64,000 nucleotides of DNA from Streptomyces chartreusis (GTDB taxonomy: Bacteria; Actinomycetota; Actinomycetes; Streptomycetales; Streptomycetaceae). The notes below the pieces were generated by a model. It was not told where the DNA came from. It made no database searches and saw only the letters and a program-made list of their open reading frames with translations. This document shows, in pieces, positions 34,991 to 43,113 of this stretch. The translations under genes were made by a program, and so were the position numbers. The number at the start of each line of letters is the position of its first letter. Position 1 is the stretch's first letter. The DNA lies in the NCBI RefSeq assembly GCF_008704715.1, contig NZ_CP023689.1:1612001-1676000 (forward strand). The letters run 5' to 3'.

Positions 34991-35848
34991 ATGAATGCCC
35001 GCACCGAGCCTTCAGAGGCGAAGACCGCGATAGCGCGGCCTCCGCTCGTCCGGGAGCTCCTGCTCGTCGCAGGGCTCTTCGTCGTCTACAAGTTCGGCCG
35101 CCAGCTGGCCACGGGCCACACCGTGGAGGCCTTCCGCAACGCGGACCGCGTGTGGGACCTGGAACGGACCCTCCAGCTGCCCGGCGAGGGCTCGGTGCAG
35201 AACCTGCTGCTGCACGGCGACACGCTCATACATCTCGCGAACACCTACTACGCGACCGTCCACTTCCCGGCCACGGTCGCCTTCCTGGTCTGGCTGTACC
35301 TGCGGCGCCCCACGCACTACGTCTGGGCCCGCCGCGTCCTCGCCGCCGTCACCGCCGCCGCCCTCCTGGTGCACCTGACGTTCCCCCTCGCCCCGCCGCG
35401 CATGCTTGCCGCGACCGGACTGGTCGACACCGGACAGGTCTACGGCCCCTCCGTGTACGGCTCCCCGCAGACCGACCACCTCTCGAACCAGTTCGCGGCG
35501 ATGCCGTCGCTGCACTTCGGCTGGGCCCTGATGGTCGCGATCGGCCTGATCGTGGTCACCCGCTCACGCTGGCGCCTGCTCTGGCTGCTGCACCCGCTGC
35601 TGACCCTGCTGGTGATCGTGGGCACGGCCAACCACTACTGGCTCGACGCGATCGTGGCCACGGCCATGCTCGGCGTCGCCCTCGCCGTGATCCGCCCCCG
35701 GGCCTCCTCCGGCGGATCCCCCGTCTCGCTCCGCCCGCCGAGGCGCACCGCGACGACGGCCGGCCGCGGCACCGGGAAGCTCGTACCCGCGGCCCGGGGC
35801 GAGGCAACCGTCGACGATGAGTCCGAACTCGTGGGAGCGGCCCGATGA
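34991..35848 (+). CDS. PAP2-family (inositolphosphotransferase-like) membrane protein
   Basis: 285 residues from ATG 34991 with GGGGGA upstream. About six membrane helices. Phosphatase motifs C2 'AAMPSLHFGWAL' and C3 'GTANHYWLDAIVA' place it in the PAP2_3 branch, related to Aur1/inositol-phosphotransferase, rather than classical PAP2. Likely hydrolyses or transfers a lipid or polyprenyl phosphate head group at the membrane. Overlaps the DMT gene by ATGA and is divergent from a TetR gene with a multi-unit operator-like array. C-terminal ~45 residues are polar and disordered. Confidence 0.9.
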   Translation: MNARTEPSEAKTAIARPPLVRELLLVAGLFVVYKFGRQLATGHTVEAFRNADRVWDLERTLQLPGEGSVQNLLLHGDTLIHLANTYYATVHFPATVAFLVWLYLRRPTHYVWARRVLAAVTAAALLVHLTFPLAPPRMLAATGLVDTGQVYGPSVYGSPQTDHLSNQFAAMPSLHFGWALMVAIGLIVVTRSRWRLLWLLHPLLTLLVIVGTANHYWLDAIVATAMLGVALAVIRPRASSGGSPVSLRPPRRTATTAGRGTGKLVPAARGEATVDDESELVGAAR

Positions 35849-36930
35849 ACGCCACCGTGCTCGCCGTCGTCCTGTCCCTGTTCTCCGCCGTCGCCTATGC
35901 CGCCGCGGCCGTCGCCCAGGAGCGGCTGGCCTCCCGCGCCCCGGGCTCGGGCCTGCTGCGGCTGCTGGGCTCCGGCGCCTGGTGGGGCTCGGTCCTGCTC
36001 AACGGCTCGGGCGCGCTGCTGCACGTCGTGGCCCTGAAGTACGGCCCGCTGACCGTGGTGCAGCCGCTCGGCGCGCTCACCCTCGTGGCCGCGGTGCCGC
36101 TGGGCGCGCGCCTGGCGGGGCGGCGGGTCAGCGGGGTCGAGTGGCGCGGTACGGCGCTGACGCTGGCCGGCCTGGGAGCGATCCTCGTCACGGCGTCCGG
36201 GCCGGCGCCCGACGACGTGCTGAGCACCCCCGAGGCACTGGCGGTCGCGGCGGTGACGGCGGCCCTGATCGGCATGCTGTCGCGGCCGGGCGCCCGGCCG
36301 GGGCTGCGGCACGCGACCGCGTCCGGCTTCGCCTCCGGTGTCGCCTCGGCGCTCACGCAGACCATGACGGTGGCCGCGACGGACCACTCCGCCCCGCTGC
36401 TCAGCCTTCAGGTGGTGGGCGTGGCGCTGCTGGTCGCGGCGTTCGCGGCGAGCGGTCTGCTGCTGTCGCAGACCGCCTACCGGGGCGGTCTCGGCGCCCC
36501 GCTCGCGGTGGTGACGCTGGCGAACCCGCTGGCGGCCGCTGTGATCGGGCTCGTCCTGCTCGGCGAGCGCCTCCAGGGCGGGCCGACGGGGATCCTGCTC
36601 GCGCTGGCCGGAGCCGGCCTGGCGTCGTGGGGCGTGCTGCAGCTGAGCCGCGCGACACCGAAGCCGGCCGAGTCGGGCGTCTCGATCGTCGTCGCCTCGA
36701 ACACTCCCGACACGGCCCGCCGCGCCGCGGGACCGGTGGCCGCCACCGGTCCCGCGGCGAACGACCGCGTCCCGGCCGAGTCGGCCTCGAACGTCGCGGC
36801 CCTGCCGGACCCGGCGGCCGACGAGGACCACCCCGTGGCCGCCGTGCTGGCCCTGGAGCCCGGGTCCGCCGCCACCGAACCGGCGTTGGTGCCCCGGCAG
36901 CCCGGGCCGGGGCACCTCACCGCGCTGTGA
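35845..36930 (+). CDS. DMT/EamA-like transporter
   Basis: 361 residues, ATGA overlap with the PAP2 gene. About ten hydrophobic segments in two EamA-like halves ('MNATVLAVVLSLFSAVAYAAAAVAQE...', '...LVLLGERLQGGPTGILLALAGAGLASWG'). A ~90-residue polar, Ala/Pro-rich tail follows the last helix. Probably exports or flips a lipid-linked or amphipathic molecule handled by the PAP2 enzyme. Convergent with the phospholipase gene; a hairpin lies between them. Confidence 0.88.
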   Translation: MNATVLAVVLSLFSAVAYAAAAVAQERLASRAPGSGLLRLLGSGAWWGSVLLNGSGALLHVVALKYGPLTVVQPLGALTLVAAVPLGARLAGRRVSGVEWRGTALTLAGLGAILVTASGPAPDDVLSTPEALAVAAVTAALIGMLSRPGARPGLRHATASGFASGVASALTQTMTVAATDHSAPLLSLQVVGVALLVAAFAASGLLLSQTAYRGGLGAPLAVVTLANPLAAAVIGLVLLGERLQGGPTGILLALAGAGLASWGVLQLSRATPKPAESGVSIVVASNTPDTARRAAGPVAATGPAANDRVPAESASNVAALPDPAADEDHPVAAVLALEPGSAATEPALVPRQPGPGHLTAL

Positions 36931-36931
36931 A

Positions 36932-36951
36932 CCGTGCGCCGGGCGGCACGG
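36932..36951. terminator. Terminator-like hairpin
   Basis: CCGTGC / GCACGG, 6-bp perfect stem with an 8-nt GC-rich loop, in the 30 bp between the convergent DMT and phospholipase C genes. Confidence 0.5.
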
Positions 36952-36960
36952 CGGTCCCGA

Positions 36961-39012
36961 CTACTCCGAGATGATCGCCGGGTCGCTCACGCCCGGGCGC
37001 CCGTTCTCGACGTGCCCGGCGAACCGGCGCAGGAACGCCGGGTCGGACTCGGACGTGACGGTCAGGTCGTACCAGCGCCGGCTCGCCGCGAGGCCGACCG
37101 TGCGGCACACCTTGGCGCCGGGGCGCACGGTCACCGTCGAGGGACGGCCGCCGTACCCGTTGGCGATCTTGAGGCGGACGCTCGTCGTGCCCTTGTTGGT
37201 GAAGGTCAGCTCGATGTCGTCGCCCTGGTGGCGGGCGGTGACCTCGGGGCCGGCCACCTTGTTCGAGCCCTTGAACCAGCGCACGAAACCGGCCGGGCCG
37301 TGCACCGTCAGGTCGTACGAGCCACCCGAGTACGCCGAGTTCCAGGTGTCCGCGATGCCCTTGCCGGCCTCGGTGGTGTACATCCACGGACCGTCGGTGC
37401 GGTTGCCCGACGTGATGTGGAACGCGGCACCGGCCTTGGCACCGGAGGCGAACGACAGTGTGAACTTGCCGGCCGCCGCGTCCACCGACCCGTCGACGTG
37501 CGGGGCGTACTTCAGCGGGCGCGAGGGGCGCAGACCGCGCTCCTGCTTCGGCATGTCGCCGGCGGCCGGCGGGACCGGCTTGTAGTCGGGGTGACGCTCG
37601 CGGTCCTGCGGCTCGTAGTCGTCCGTGTCCGGCAGGGCGGCCGGGCGGCTGTCCTTGCGGGCGAAGTCGAAGGCCGAGGTCAGGTCGCCGCAGATGGCCC
37701 GGCGCCAGGGGGAGATGTTGGTCTCCTTGACGCCGAAGCGGTTCTCCATGAAGCGCAGGATCGAGGTGTGGTCGAGGGTCTCGGAGCAGACGTAGCCGCC
37801 CTTGCTCCACGGCGAGACGACCAGCATCGGCACCCGCGGGCCGAGGCCGTAGGGGCCGGCCGGGCGGCTGCTGTCGCCCTTGTAGAGGTCGAGCGAGACG
37901 TCGACGGTGGACTTGCCCTGGGAGGCGTCCTTGGGCGGCATCGGCGGTACGACGTGGTCGAAGAAGCCGTCGTTCTCGTCGAAGGTGATGAACAGGGCGG
38001 TCTTCGACCAGACCTCCGGGTTGGAGGTGAGGGCGTCCAGGACCTGGGCTATGTACCAGGCGCCGTAGTTCGAGGGCCAGTTGGAGTGCTCGGAGAAGGC
38101 CTCGGGCGCGGCGATCCAGGAGATCTTCGGCAGCTTGCCGGCCTTGACGTCGGCCTTCAGCAGGTCGAAGTAGCCGTCGCCGCTCTTGGCGTCGGTGCCG
38201 GTGCGGGCCTTGTCGTACCAGGGCTCGCCCGCCTTGGCGTTCCGGTACTTGTTGAAGTACAGCAGCGAGTTGTCGCCGTAGTTGCCGCGGTAGGCGTCCG
38301 AGATCCAGCCCCAGGAACCGGCCGCGTCCAGGCCGTCGCCGATGTCCTGGTAGATCTTCCAGGAGATGCCGGCCTGCTCCAGGCGCTCGGGGTAGGTCGT
38401 CCAGCCGTAGCCGAGCTCGTCGTTGCCGAGGACCGGGCCGCCGCCGGTGCCGTCGTTGCCCGTGTAGCCCGTCCACATGTAGTAGCGGTTCGGGTCGGTG
38501 GAGCCGATGAACGAGCAGTGGTAGGCGTCGCAGACCGTGAAGGCGTCGGCGAGGGCGTAGTGGAAGGGGATGTCCTCACGGGTCAGGTACGCCATGGTCG
38601 TGGTGCCCTTGGCGGGGACCCACTTGTCGTACTTGCCGCGGTTGTAGGCCTGGTGGCCGTCGTTCCACCCGTGCGGGAGTCCCTCCAGGAACTGCATTCC
38701 GAGGTCGTCCGCCTCCGGGTGGAACGGCAGGACGTCCTTGGTGCCGTTCGACTGGTGCCAGATCGACTTCCCGTTGTCGTGGGCCACCGGACGCGGGTCG
38801 CCGAAGCCGCGCACGCCGCGCAGCTTGCCGAAGTAGTGGTCGAAGGAACGGTTCTCCTGCATCAGGACGACGATGTGCTCGACGTCCTCGATCGACCCGG
38901 TGCGGTGGTTCGCCGGAATGGCGGCGGCCCGCTGGATGCTGCTCGACAGAGCCGTGAACGCCGTGGTCGCGCCCGCGATTTGGAGGAAACTGCGGCGATT
39001 GACTTCGGGCAT
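36961..39012 (-). CDS. Secreted phosphocholine-type phospholipase C
   Basis: 683 residues from ATG 39012. Twin-arginine signal 'NRRSFLQIAGATT'. Phosphoesterase-family core: 'HIVVLMQENRSFDHYFGKL' (E53-N54-R55-S56-F57-D58-H59 active-site block), 'FDENDGFFDHVVPP', 'GLGPRVPMLVVSPWSKGGYV', 'LDHTSILRFMENRFGV'. Two C-terminal DUF756-type domains follow (from ~475: 'APHVDGSVDAAAGKFTLSF', 'YDLTVHGPAGFVRWFKG'). Hydrolyses phosphatidylcholine or sphingomyelin extracellularly to release phosphate-bearing head groups. I looked for a clear Pho box upstream and did not find one. Confidence 0.95.
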   Translation of the reverse strand: MPEVNRRSFLQIAGATTAFTALSSSIQRAAAIPANHRTGSIEDVEHIVVLMQENRSFDHYFGKLRGVRGFGDPRPVAHDNGKSIWHQSNGTKDVLPFHPEADDLGMQFLEGLPHGWNDGHQAYNRGKYDKWVPAKGTTTMAYLTREDIPFHYALADAFTVCDAYHCSFIGSTDPNRYYMWTGYTGNDGTGGGPVLGNDELGYGWTTYPERLEQAGISWKIYQDIGDGLDAAGSWGWISDAYRGNYGDNSLLYFNKYRNAKAGEPWYDKARTGTDAKSGDGYFDLLKADVKAGKLPKISWIAAPEAFSEHSNWPSNYGAWYIAQVLDALTSNPEVWSKTALFITFDENDGFFDHVVPPMPPKDASQGKSTVDVSLDLYKGDSSRPAGPYGLGPRVPMLVVSPWSKGGYVCSETLDHTSILRFMENRFGVKETNISPWRRAICGDLTSAFDFARKDSRPAALPDTDDYEPQDRERHPDYKPVPPAAGDMPKQERGLRPSRPLKYAPHVDGSVDAAAGKFTLSFASGAKAGAAFHITSGNRTDGPWMYTTEAGKGIADTWNSAYSGGSYDLTVHGPAGFVRWFKGSNKVAGPEVTARHQGDDIELTFTNKGTTSVRLKIANGYGGRPSTVTVRPGAKVCRTVGLAASRRWYDLTVTSESDPAFLRRFAGHVENGRPGVSDPAIISE

Positions 39013-39577
39013 GAGTGAGGGACCTCTTCCCATAGAGGGTGATTTGACCGAACGGCATGTGACGGAATGCGCGCGGAAGGAGTGTTCCAGGAGCACCAAA
39101 CGTCAGGGAAGGGTGCGGTGGCGCTCGTGTGAAAGTCGGGGGTACGTGAGGTGTGTTGGGGCCCGTGGCACGCGGATGACCGCGGTCACGGCAGAGCGGA
39201 CGAGCACGGTTTCCCTGTCGAACTCACGTGCCGATACCCGGGGCCTTCGACGCGATGGGGCGACCTCGCGCCAAGGACTGCCGACCTTGCCGCACATTTG
39301 TTCCATCGACCGTCACAACCGGTTCCGTGATCACGACGTCACTCTGTGCCATGGCCGCTCACGCCTGCCCGGCCGTCCGGCGCGCCCGGGAGAGGGAGGG
39401 AGAGAAGGTGAAATGGCCGTGGGAAATGCGGGGCCAGTGAGCAGGACCACACGTCCTCGCCGGGCCGGATTCGGGCGGGTCGACCCCTTGGCGCGCCGTC
39501 CGGGCCGTATCGGCCGTACCCTTCGTGGTGTCTACGGTGTCACATAGCGGGCACCAAACCACTGGAGGCAACACCTC
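39013..39577. other. 565-bp divergent intergenic region ahead of rpoA-like gene
   Basis: No convincing gene. It must hold the phospholipase promoter (minus) and the promoter of the extra rpoA (plus). On the plus strand TACGGT at 39533-39538 is a plausible -10 and GGAGG at 39564-39568 is the ribosome site of rpoA. Small plus-strand frames (for example 39228-39440) have no family resemblance and are treated as chance. Confidence 0.6.
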
Positions 39578-40600
39578 GTGCTGATTGCTCAGCGTCCCTC
39601 GTTGACCGAAGAGGTCGTCGACGAATTCCGCTCCCGGTTCGTGATCGAGCCGCTGGAGCCGGGCTTCGGTTACACCCTCGGCAACTCTCTTCGCCGCACC
39701 CTTCTGTCCTCGATCCCCGGCGCCGCTGTCACCAGCATTCGCGTCGACGGCGTGCTGCACGAGTTCACCACCGTGCCGGGCGTCAAGGAGGACGTCACCG
39801 ACCTGATCCTCAACATCAAGCAGCTGGTCGTCTCCTCGGAGCACGACGAGCCGGTCGTGATGTACCTGCGCAAGCAGGGTCCGGGTCTGGTCACCGCCGC
39901 CGACATCGCGCCCCCGGCCGGTGTCGAGGTACACAACCCCGATCTGGTCCTCGCCACGCTCAACGGCAAGGGCAAGCTGGAGATGGAGCTGACCGTCGAG
40001 CGCGGCCGCGGTTACGTGTCCGCCGTGCAGAACAAGCAGGTGGGCCAGGAGATCGGCCGGATCCCGGTCGACTCGATCTACTCGCCGGTTCTGAAGGTCA
40101 CGTACAAGGTCGAGGCCACGCGTGTCGAACAGCGCACCGACTTCGACAAGCTGATCGTCGACGTCGAGACCAAGCAGGCCATGCGTCCGCGTGACGCCAT
40201 GGCGTCGGCCGGTAAGACCCTGGTCGAGCTGTTCGGTCTGGCGCGCGAGCTGAACATCGACGCCGAGGGCATCGACATGGGCCCGTCCCCCACGGACGCC
40301 GCCCTGGCCGCCGACCTGGTACTGCCGATCGAGGAGCTGGAGCTCACCGTTCGGTCGTACAACTGCCTCAAGCGCGAGGGCATCCACTCCGTGGGTGAGC
40401 TCGTGGCTCGTTCCGAGGCCGACCTGCTGGACATCCGCAACTTCGGTGCGAAGTCCATCGACGAGGTCAAGGCCAAGCTCGCCGGCATGGGCCTGGCCTT
40501 CAAGGACAGCCCGCCCGGATTCGACCCGACCGCCGCCGCCGACGCCTTCGGCGCCGACGACGACGCGGACGCGGGCTTCGTGGAGACCGAGCAGTACTAG
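39578..40600 (+). CDS. rpoA: RNA polymerase alpha subunit, extra copy (rpoA paralogue)
   Basis: 340 residues from GTG 39578 with GGAGG 9 nt upstream. Full-length: N-terminal dimerisation/assembly domain ('[29 protein letters not shown]', '[38 protein letters not shown]'), linker, and C-terminal domain with the DNA-contacting arginine in '[20 protein letters not shown]' and '[19 protein letters not shown]', ending in the acidic 'VETEQY' tail. As I recall Streptomyces RpoA, it is almost identical, differing at few positions. The normal rpoA sits between rpsD and rplQ; here neighbours are a phospholipase gene and hypotheticals, so this is a duplicate copy. No frameshift or stop. Expression is not shown by the sequence. 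Confidence 0.95.
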   Translation: MLIAQRPSLTEEVVDEFRSRFVIEPLEPGFGYTLGNSLRRTLLSSIPGAAVTSIRVDGVLHEFTTVPGVKEDVTDLILNIKQLVVSSEHDEPVVMYLRKQGPGLVTAADIAPPAGVEVHNPDLVLATLNGKGKLEMELTVERGRGYVSAVQNKQVGQEIGRIPVDSIYSPVLKVTYKVEATRVEQRTDFDKLIVDVETKQAMRPRDAMASAGKTLVELFGLARELNIDAEGIDMGPSPTDAALAADLVLPIEELELTVRSYNCLKREGIHSVGELVARSEADLLDIRNFGAKSIDEVKAKLAGMGLAFKDSPPGFDPTAAADAFGADDDADAGFVETEQY

Positions 40601-40614
40601 GCCCTGCGCCGGGG

Positions 40615-40676
40615 CCGTGGTCAGGAGAGAGACGACACATCGGGACAAACAGGTGTCGTCGACCTCTTGACCACGG
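40615..40676 (+). terminator. Nested stem-loop after the extra rpoA
   Basis: Outer stem CCGTGGTCA (40615-40623) with TGACCACGG (40668-40676), perfect 9 bp; inner stem ACGACAC (40632-40638) with GTGTCGT (40653-40659), perfect 7 bp. Starts 15 bp after the rpoA stop. Likely a terminator or stabilising 3' structure making rpoA monocistronic here, unlike the canonical rpoA-rplQ transcript. Confidence 0.65.
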
Positions 40677-40850
40677 TGCCCGAAGCAAGGCCGCCTCGGG
40701 ATGCGGTGCCGGAGCGACCGCCGACGGCGGCCTCCGGTCCGCCGCCAGGGGACCAACGGGGTGTTCCGCGGCAGTGTCGGGAGGCGGGTGGGCGCAGTGT
40801 TCAGCCATGCTGGGCAGGGCGGCACCCCTTCTGGCAGCGAGGAGCACCGT

Positions 40851-41066
40851 ATGCCCATGGACCCGGTCGGACGATTCCTGGCGGCCCTGGACCCGGAGCA
40901 GCGCGAGGCCGTCGGCGCCAAGCCGCGCCAGGAGCAGGAACGCCTTGCGGCGGCCTGGGAGCGCGAACTGGAATCGGACGACGAACTCGACACCCTGGAT
41001 GAACTGTCACCCCCGGCCGCGGAGGCCGAGGCCGCTCGCCGGGTCATGGACCGCGGGGGCGACTGA
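40851..41066 (+). CDS. Small acidic hypothetical protein
   Basis: 71 residues from ATG 40851, with GGAG 6 nt before it. Sequence begins 'MPMDPVGRFLAALDPEQREA', then charged helical segments rich in Glu/Asp/Ala ('ERELESDDELDTLDELSPPAAE'), with no cysteine, membrane segment or known motif. Likely soluble and helical. A longer upstream frame exists but the start is set by the ribosome site. Not recognised; its place right after the extra rpoA may be coincidental. Confidence 0.6.
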   Translation: MPMDPVGRFLAALDPEQREAVGAKPRQEQERLAAAWERELESDDELDTLDELSPPAAEAEAARRVMDRGGD

Positions 41067-41157
41067 CGGGCACCGCCGGGCAGGTGGGCCGGTCACAGCG
41101 CCCGTGCCTGAGCTCGCGCAGAAGCCCCCGTATCGGTGAGCCTGGCAGGATGCCGGC

Positions 41158-41745
41158 GTGGCGAATACTCAGGCGAACACCCAGGCGATCACTTACGTCC
41201 GGATAGCCGAAGTCCTCACCGACCTCGGAATGATCACCGAGGACAAGGCCCGGAGCGTACTGGACGAGGCCGCCTCCTACGCGGCCGAGCCGATCAAGAA
41301 ACCGCACGAGATCGCCGGCGCCCTCGAATCGTTCGGCGTGGCCGTGGCCATCCACTCCGAGGACGTCGACTTCGCCGACGCGCACTACGAGTGGCTCCTG
41401 AACGAGGCCGCGGCCCTCACCGGCGGCAAGGTCACCGTCTCCGACTACCGCTTCGAGAAGAGCGACCCGGACGACGAGGACTGCGGCCTGGGCACGATGC
41501 ACTTCACCCGCAACGGCAAGCCGCTCTCCTTCGGCGTCGAGCAGGAGTCGAACGACTACCTCGACATGGGCGCCGCACAGCAGGCCATCGAAGCGCTCAG
41601 CCCCGACGACGACCCCAGGGACTTCCGCTGCGTCGAGCAGGAAGGCCCCCATTTCGACGACGACTTCATGGTCCTGGCGACGGCCGAGCAGCGCGACGGA
41701 CTCCACCGGCACCTGGGCCTCACGTTCGAGCGATCCCTGGGCTGA
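41158..41745 (+). CDS. Hypothetical protein, unrecognised family
   Basis: 195 residues from GTG 41158; no strong ribosome site, and the -10-like segment close upstream could allow leaderless expression. Soluble, acidic, mixed alpha/beta; 'TYVRIAEVLTDLGMITEDKARSVLDEAASYA' suggests a helical N-domain and 'KVTVSDYRFEKSDPDDEDCGLGTMHFTRNGKPLSF' a beta region. The chain has immunity-protein-like composition, but I cannot tie it to a family. Downstream lies a region of gene remnants. Confidence 0.7.
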   Translation: MANTQANTQAITYVRIAEVLTDLGMITEDKARSVLDEAASYAAEPIKKPHEIAGALESFGVAVAIHSEDVDFADAHYEWLLNEAAALTGGKVTVSDYRFEKSDPDDEDCGLGTMHFTRNGKPLSFGVEQESNDYLDMGAAQQAIEALSPDDDPRDFRCVEQEGPHFDDDFMVLATAEQRDGLHRHLGLTFERSLG

Positions 41746-41769
41746 GCCGAGCACGGCGCCGCCCCATGG

Positions 41770-42181
41770 TCAGCCGTCGCGGGGCTCGGCGATGGTCCCG
41801 CGCACGACCAGCTCCGGGGTGAGCACCACCTCGCGGGGCTCGGCCCGGTCCTGGTCCAGGCGCTCCACCGCGGCGGGCGACTCCGGTCAGCGGTGCAGGA
41901 CCCGGCCCGCAGCACGATCCGGCGCGGGTGCCGCAGCACCGCCGGCTCGCGCGGCGACCGCGTACCGGGCCTGTTCACGGGCGCCCTGGCTGACCGTGGT
42001 CAGGTTGAAGCAGCTCAGGCGGGCCAGCGTGTCGTCGTCGTAACCGGCCACGGACACCTCACCGGGGACGGCCACCCCGGCATGCTGGAGGGCGGCGAGC
42101 ACGCTGATGGCGCACTGGTCGTTGTAGGCGACGACAGCCGTGGGCAGATCGCCGGAGTCGAGGAGCTGGCGGGCGGCGCGT
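41770..42181 (-). pseudogene. LacI-family regulator remnant (C-terminal half, frameshifted)
   Basis: On the minus strand 42181-41885 encodes 'ARQLLDSGDLPTAVVAYNDQCAISVLAALQHAGVAVPGEVSVAGYDDDTLARLSCFNLTTVSQGAREQARYAV', a LacI ligand-domain segment, then a premature stop. A different frame at about 41868-41770 gives the expected ending 'VERLDQDRAEPREVVLTPELVVRGTIAEPRDG'. The N-terminal half including the helix-turn-helix is gone. The break at ~42180 joins it to an isomerase remnant on the other strand. Confidence 0.8.
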
Positions 42182-42335
42182 CGCCATCGAGACGCACCCG
42201 CACAACCTCGTGTTCTCGCCGGTCACTCTGAAGCGGCTGGTCGAGGCGGGCAATCTGACCAACGTCGGCGCGGAGATGGACCCGTCGCACCTGATGTGGC
42301 AGGGCATGGACGTCATCGCCTGTATCAAGTGGCTG
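42180..42335 (+). pseudogene. Sugar phosphate isomerase/epimerase fragment
   Basis: Plus-strand frame 'VAIETHPHNLVFSPVTLKRLVEAGNLTNVGAEMDPSHLMWQGMDVIACIKWL' matches the middle of xylose-isomerase-like TIM-barrel proteins (IolE/sugar epimerase type), where 'GAEMDPSHLMWQG' is a metal-binding region. It has no start and the similarity stops at ~42335. The fused LacI remnant suggests a former divergent regulator/isomerase pair reduced by deletion. Confidence 0.75.
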
Positions 42336-42517
42336 CGCCGTCCCGTGGCGTGGGAGGCGCAGGGGGCGCATCCTGAGGGGTGGGAGTGGGGCGTCGGGAC
42401 GGCCGACCACGAGCAGGGGGCGCGGCGCCGCTCGTCCTTGCCGTCCGGTGCGCAGCGCCTCTCCGTGCGCCCGCGGCCTGTCCGGCTCTGCCGCTGTGCG
42501 AGCCGTAGGAGGTCTCC

Positions 42518-43006
42518 ATGGTGTGTGTCACGGGCCCACTGCTGTACGGAGCCGCCGCCGGGGCCGCGGGTACGACGGCGCTCAACGTCGTCTCCTACGG
42601 CGACATGGTGGTGCGGGGCCGGCCGGCCAGTTCCACACCCGAGACGACCGTGCGCAAGCTCGCGACGAAGCTCCATCTGCGCATCCCGGGCGAGGGTCAG
42701 GCCGAGGAGAGCCGGGTCACGGCTCTCGGTGCGCTGACGGGCCTGGCCGCCGGGACCGGCATGGGCGTGATGCTGGGGCTGGGGCACGCGGCTGGTTGGC
42801 GTCCGACGCGCGGCGCCCAGTACACGGTGGCCGTGGTGGGGGCGTTGGTGGCCACGAACGGGCCCATGACGGTACTCGGGGTGACCGATCCCCGGACCTG
42901 GGCCACGTCCGACTGGATCTCCGACATCGTCCCCCACCTCGCCTACGCGGTGGTGACGGTGAGCGTGTTCAACCGGCTGCTCGGCAGTGCACCCGCGTGC
43001 TGCTGA
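42518..43006 (+). CDS. Conserved small membrane protein beside poxB
   Basis: 162 residues from ATG 42518 with AGGAGGT at 42507-42513. About four hydrophobic segments ('LLYGAAAGAAGTTALNVVSY', 'VTALGALTGLAAGTGMGVMLGL', 'AQYTVAVVGALVATNGPMTVLG', 'IVPHLAYAVVTVSVFNRLL'), ending in two cysteines. Not recognised by name. It is 107 bp upstream of the pyruvate oxidase gene on the same strand, and since PoxB-type enzymes work at the membrane it could be an accessory. Confidence 0.7.
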   Translation: MVCVTGPLLYGAAAGAAGTTALNVVSYGDMVVRGRPASSTPETTVRKLATKLHLRIPGEGQAEESRVTALGALTGLAAGTGMGVMLGLGHAAGWRPTRGAQYTVAVVGALVATNGPMTVLGVTDPRTWATSDWISDIVPHLAYAVVTVSVFNRLLGSAPACC

Positions 43007-43113
43007 ACCCTGGCAGCGGGTGCGGCCTCCCCCGAGCCGGGTGATCCTGAGGGCAGGACCTGCGGCGGTGCTCCCACCGACGTCCGCGGCCTGCGTCAGG
43101 AGGACGTCCCATC

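Noticed and set aside
39020..39120. Pho box upstream of the phospholipase C gene
   Set aside because: Only loose resemblance to GTTCACC direct repeats was seen in this interval; not enough to call a PhoP site.
39228..39440. 70-codon plus-strand frame upstream of the extra rpoA
   Set aside because: No ribosome site, family or conserved motif; probably chance.
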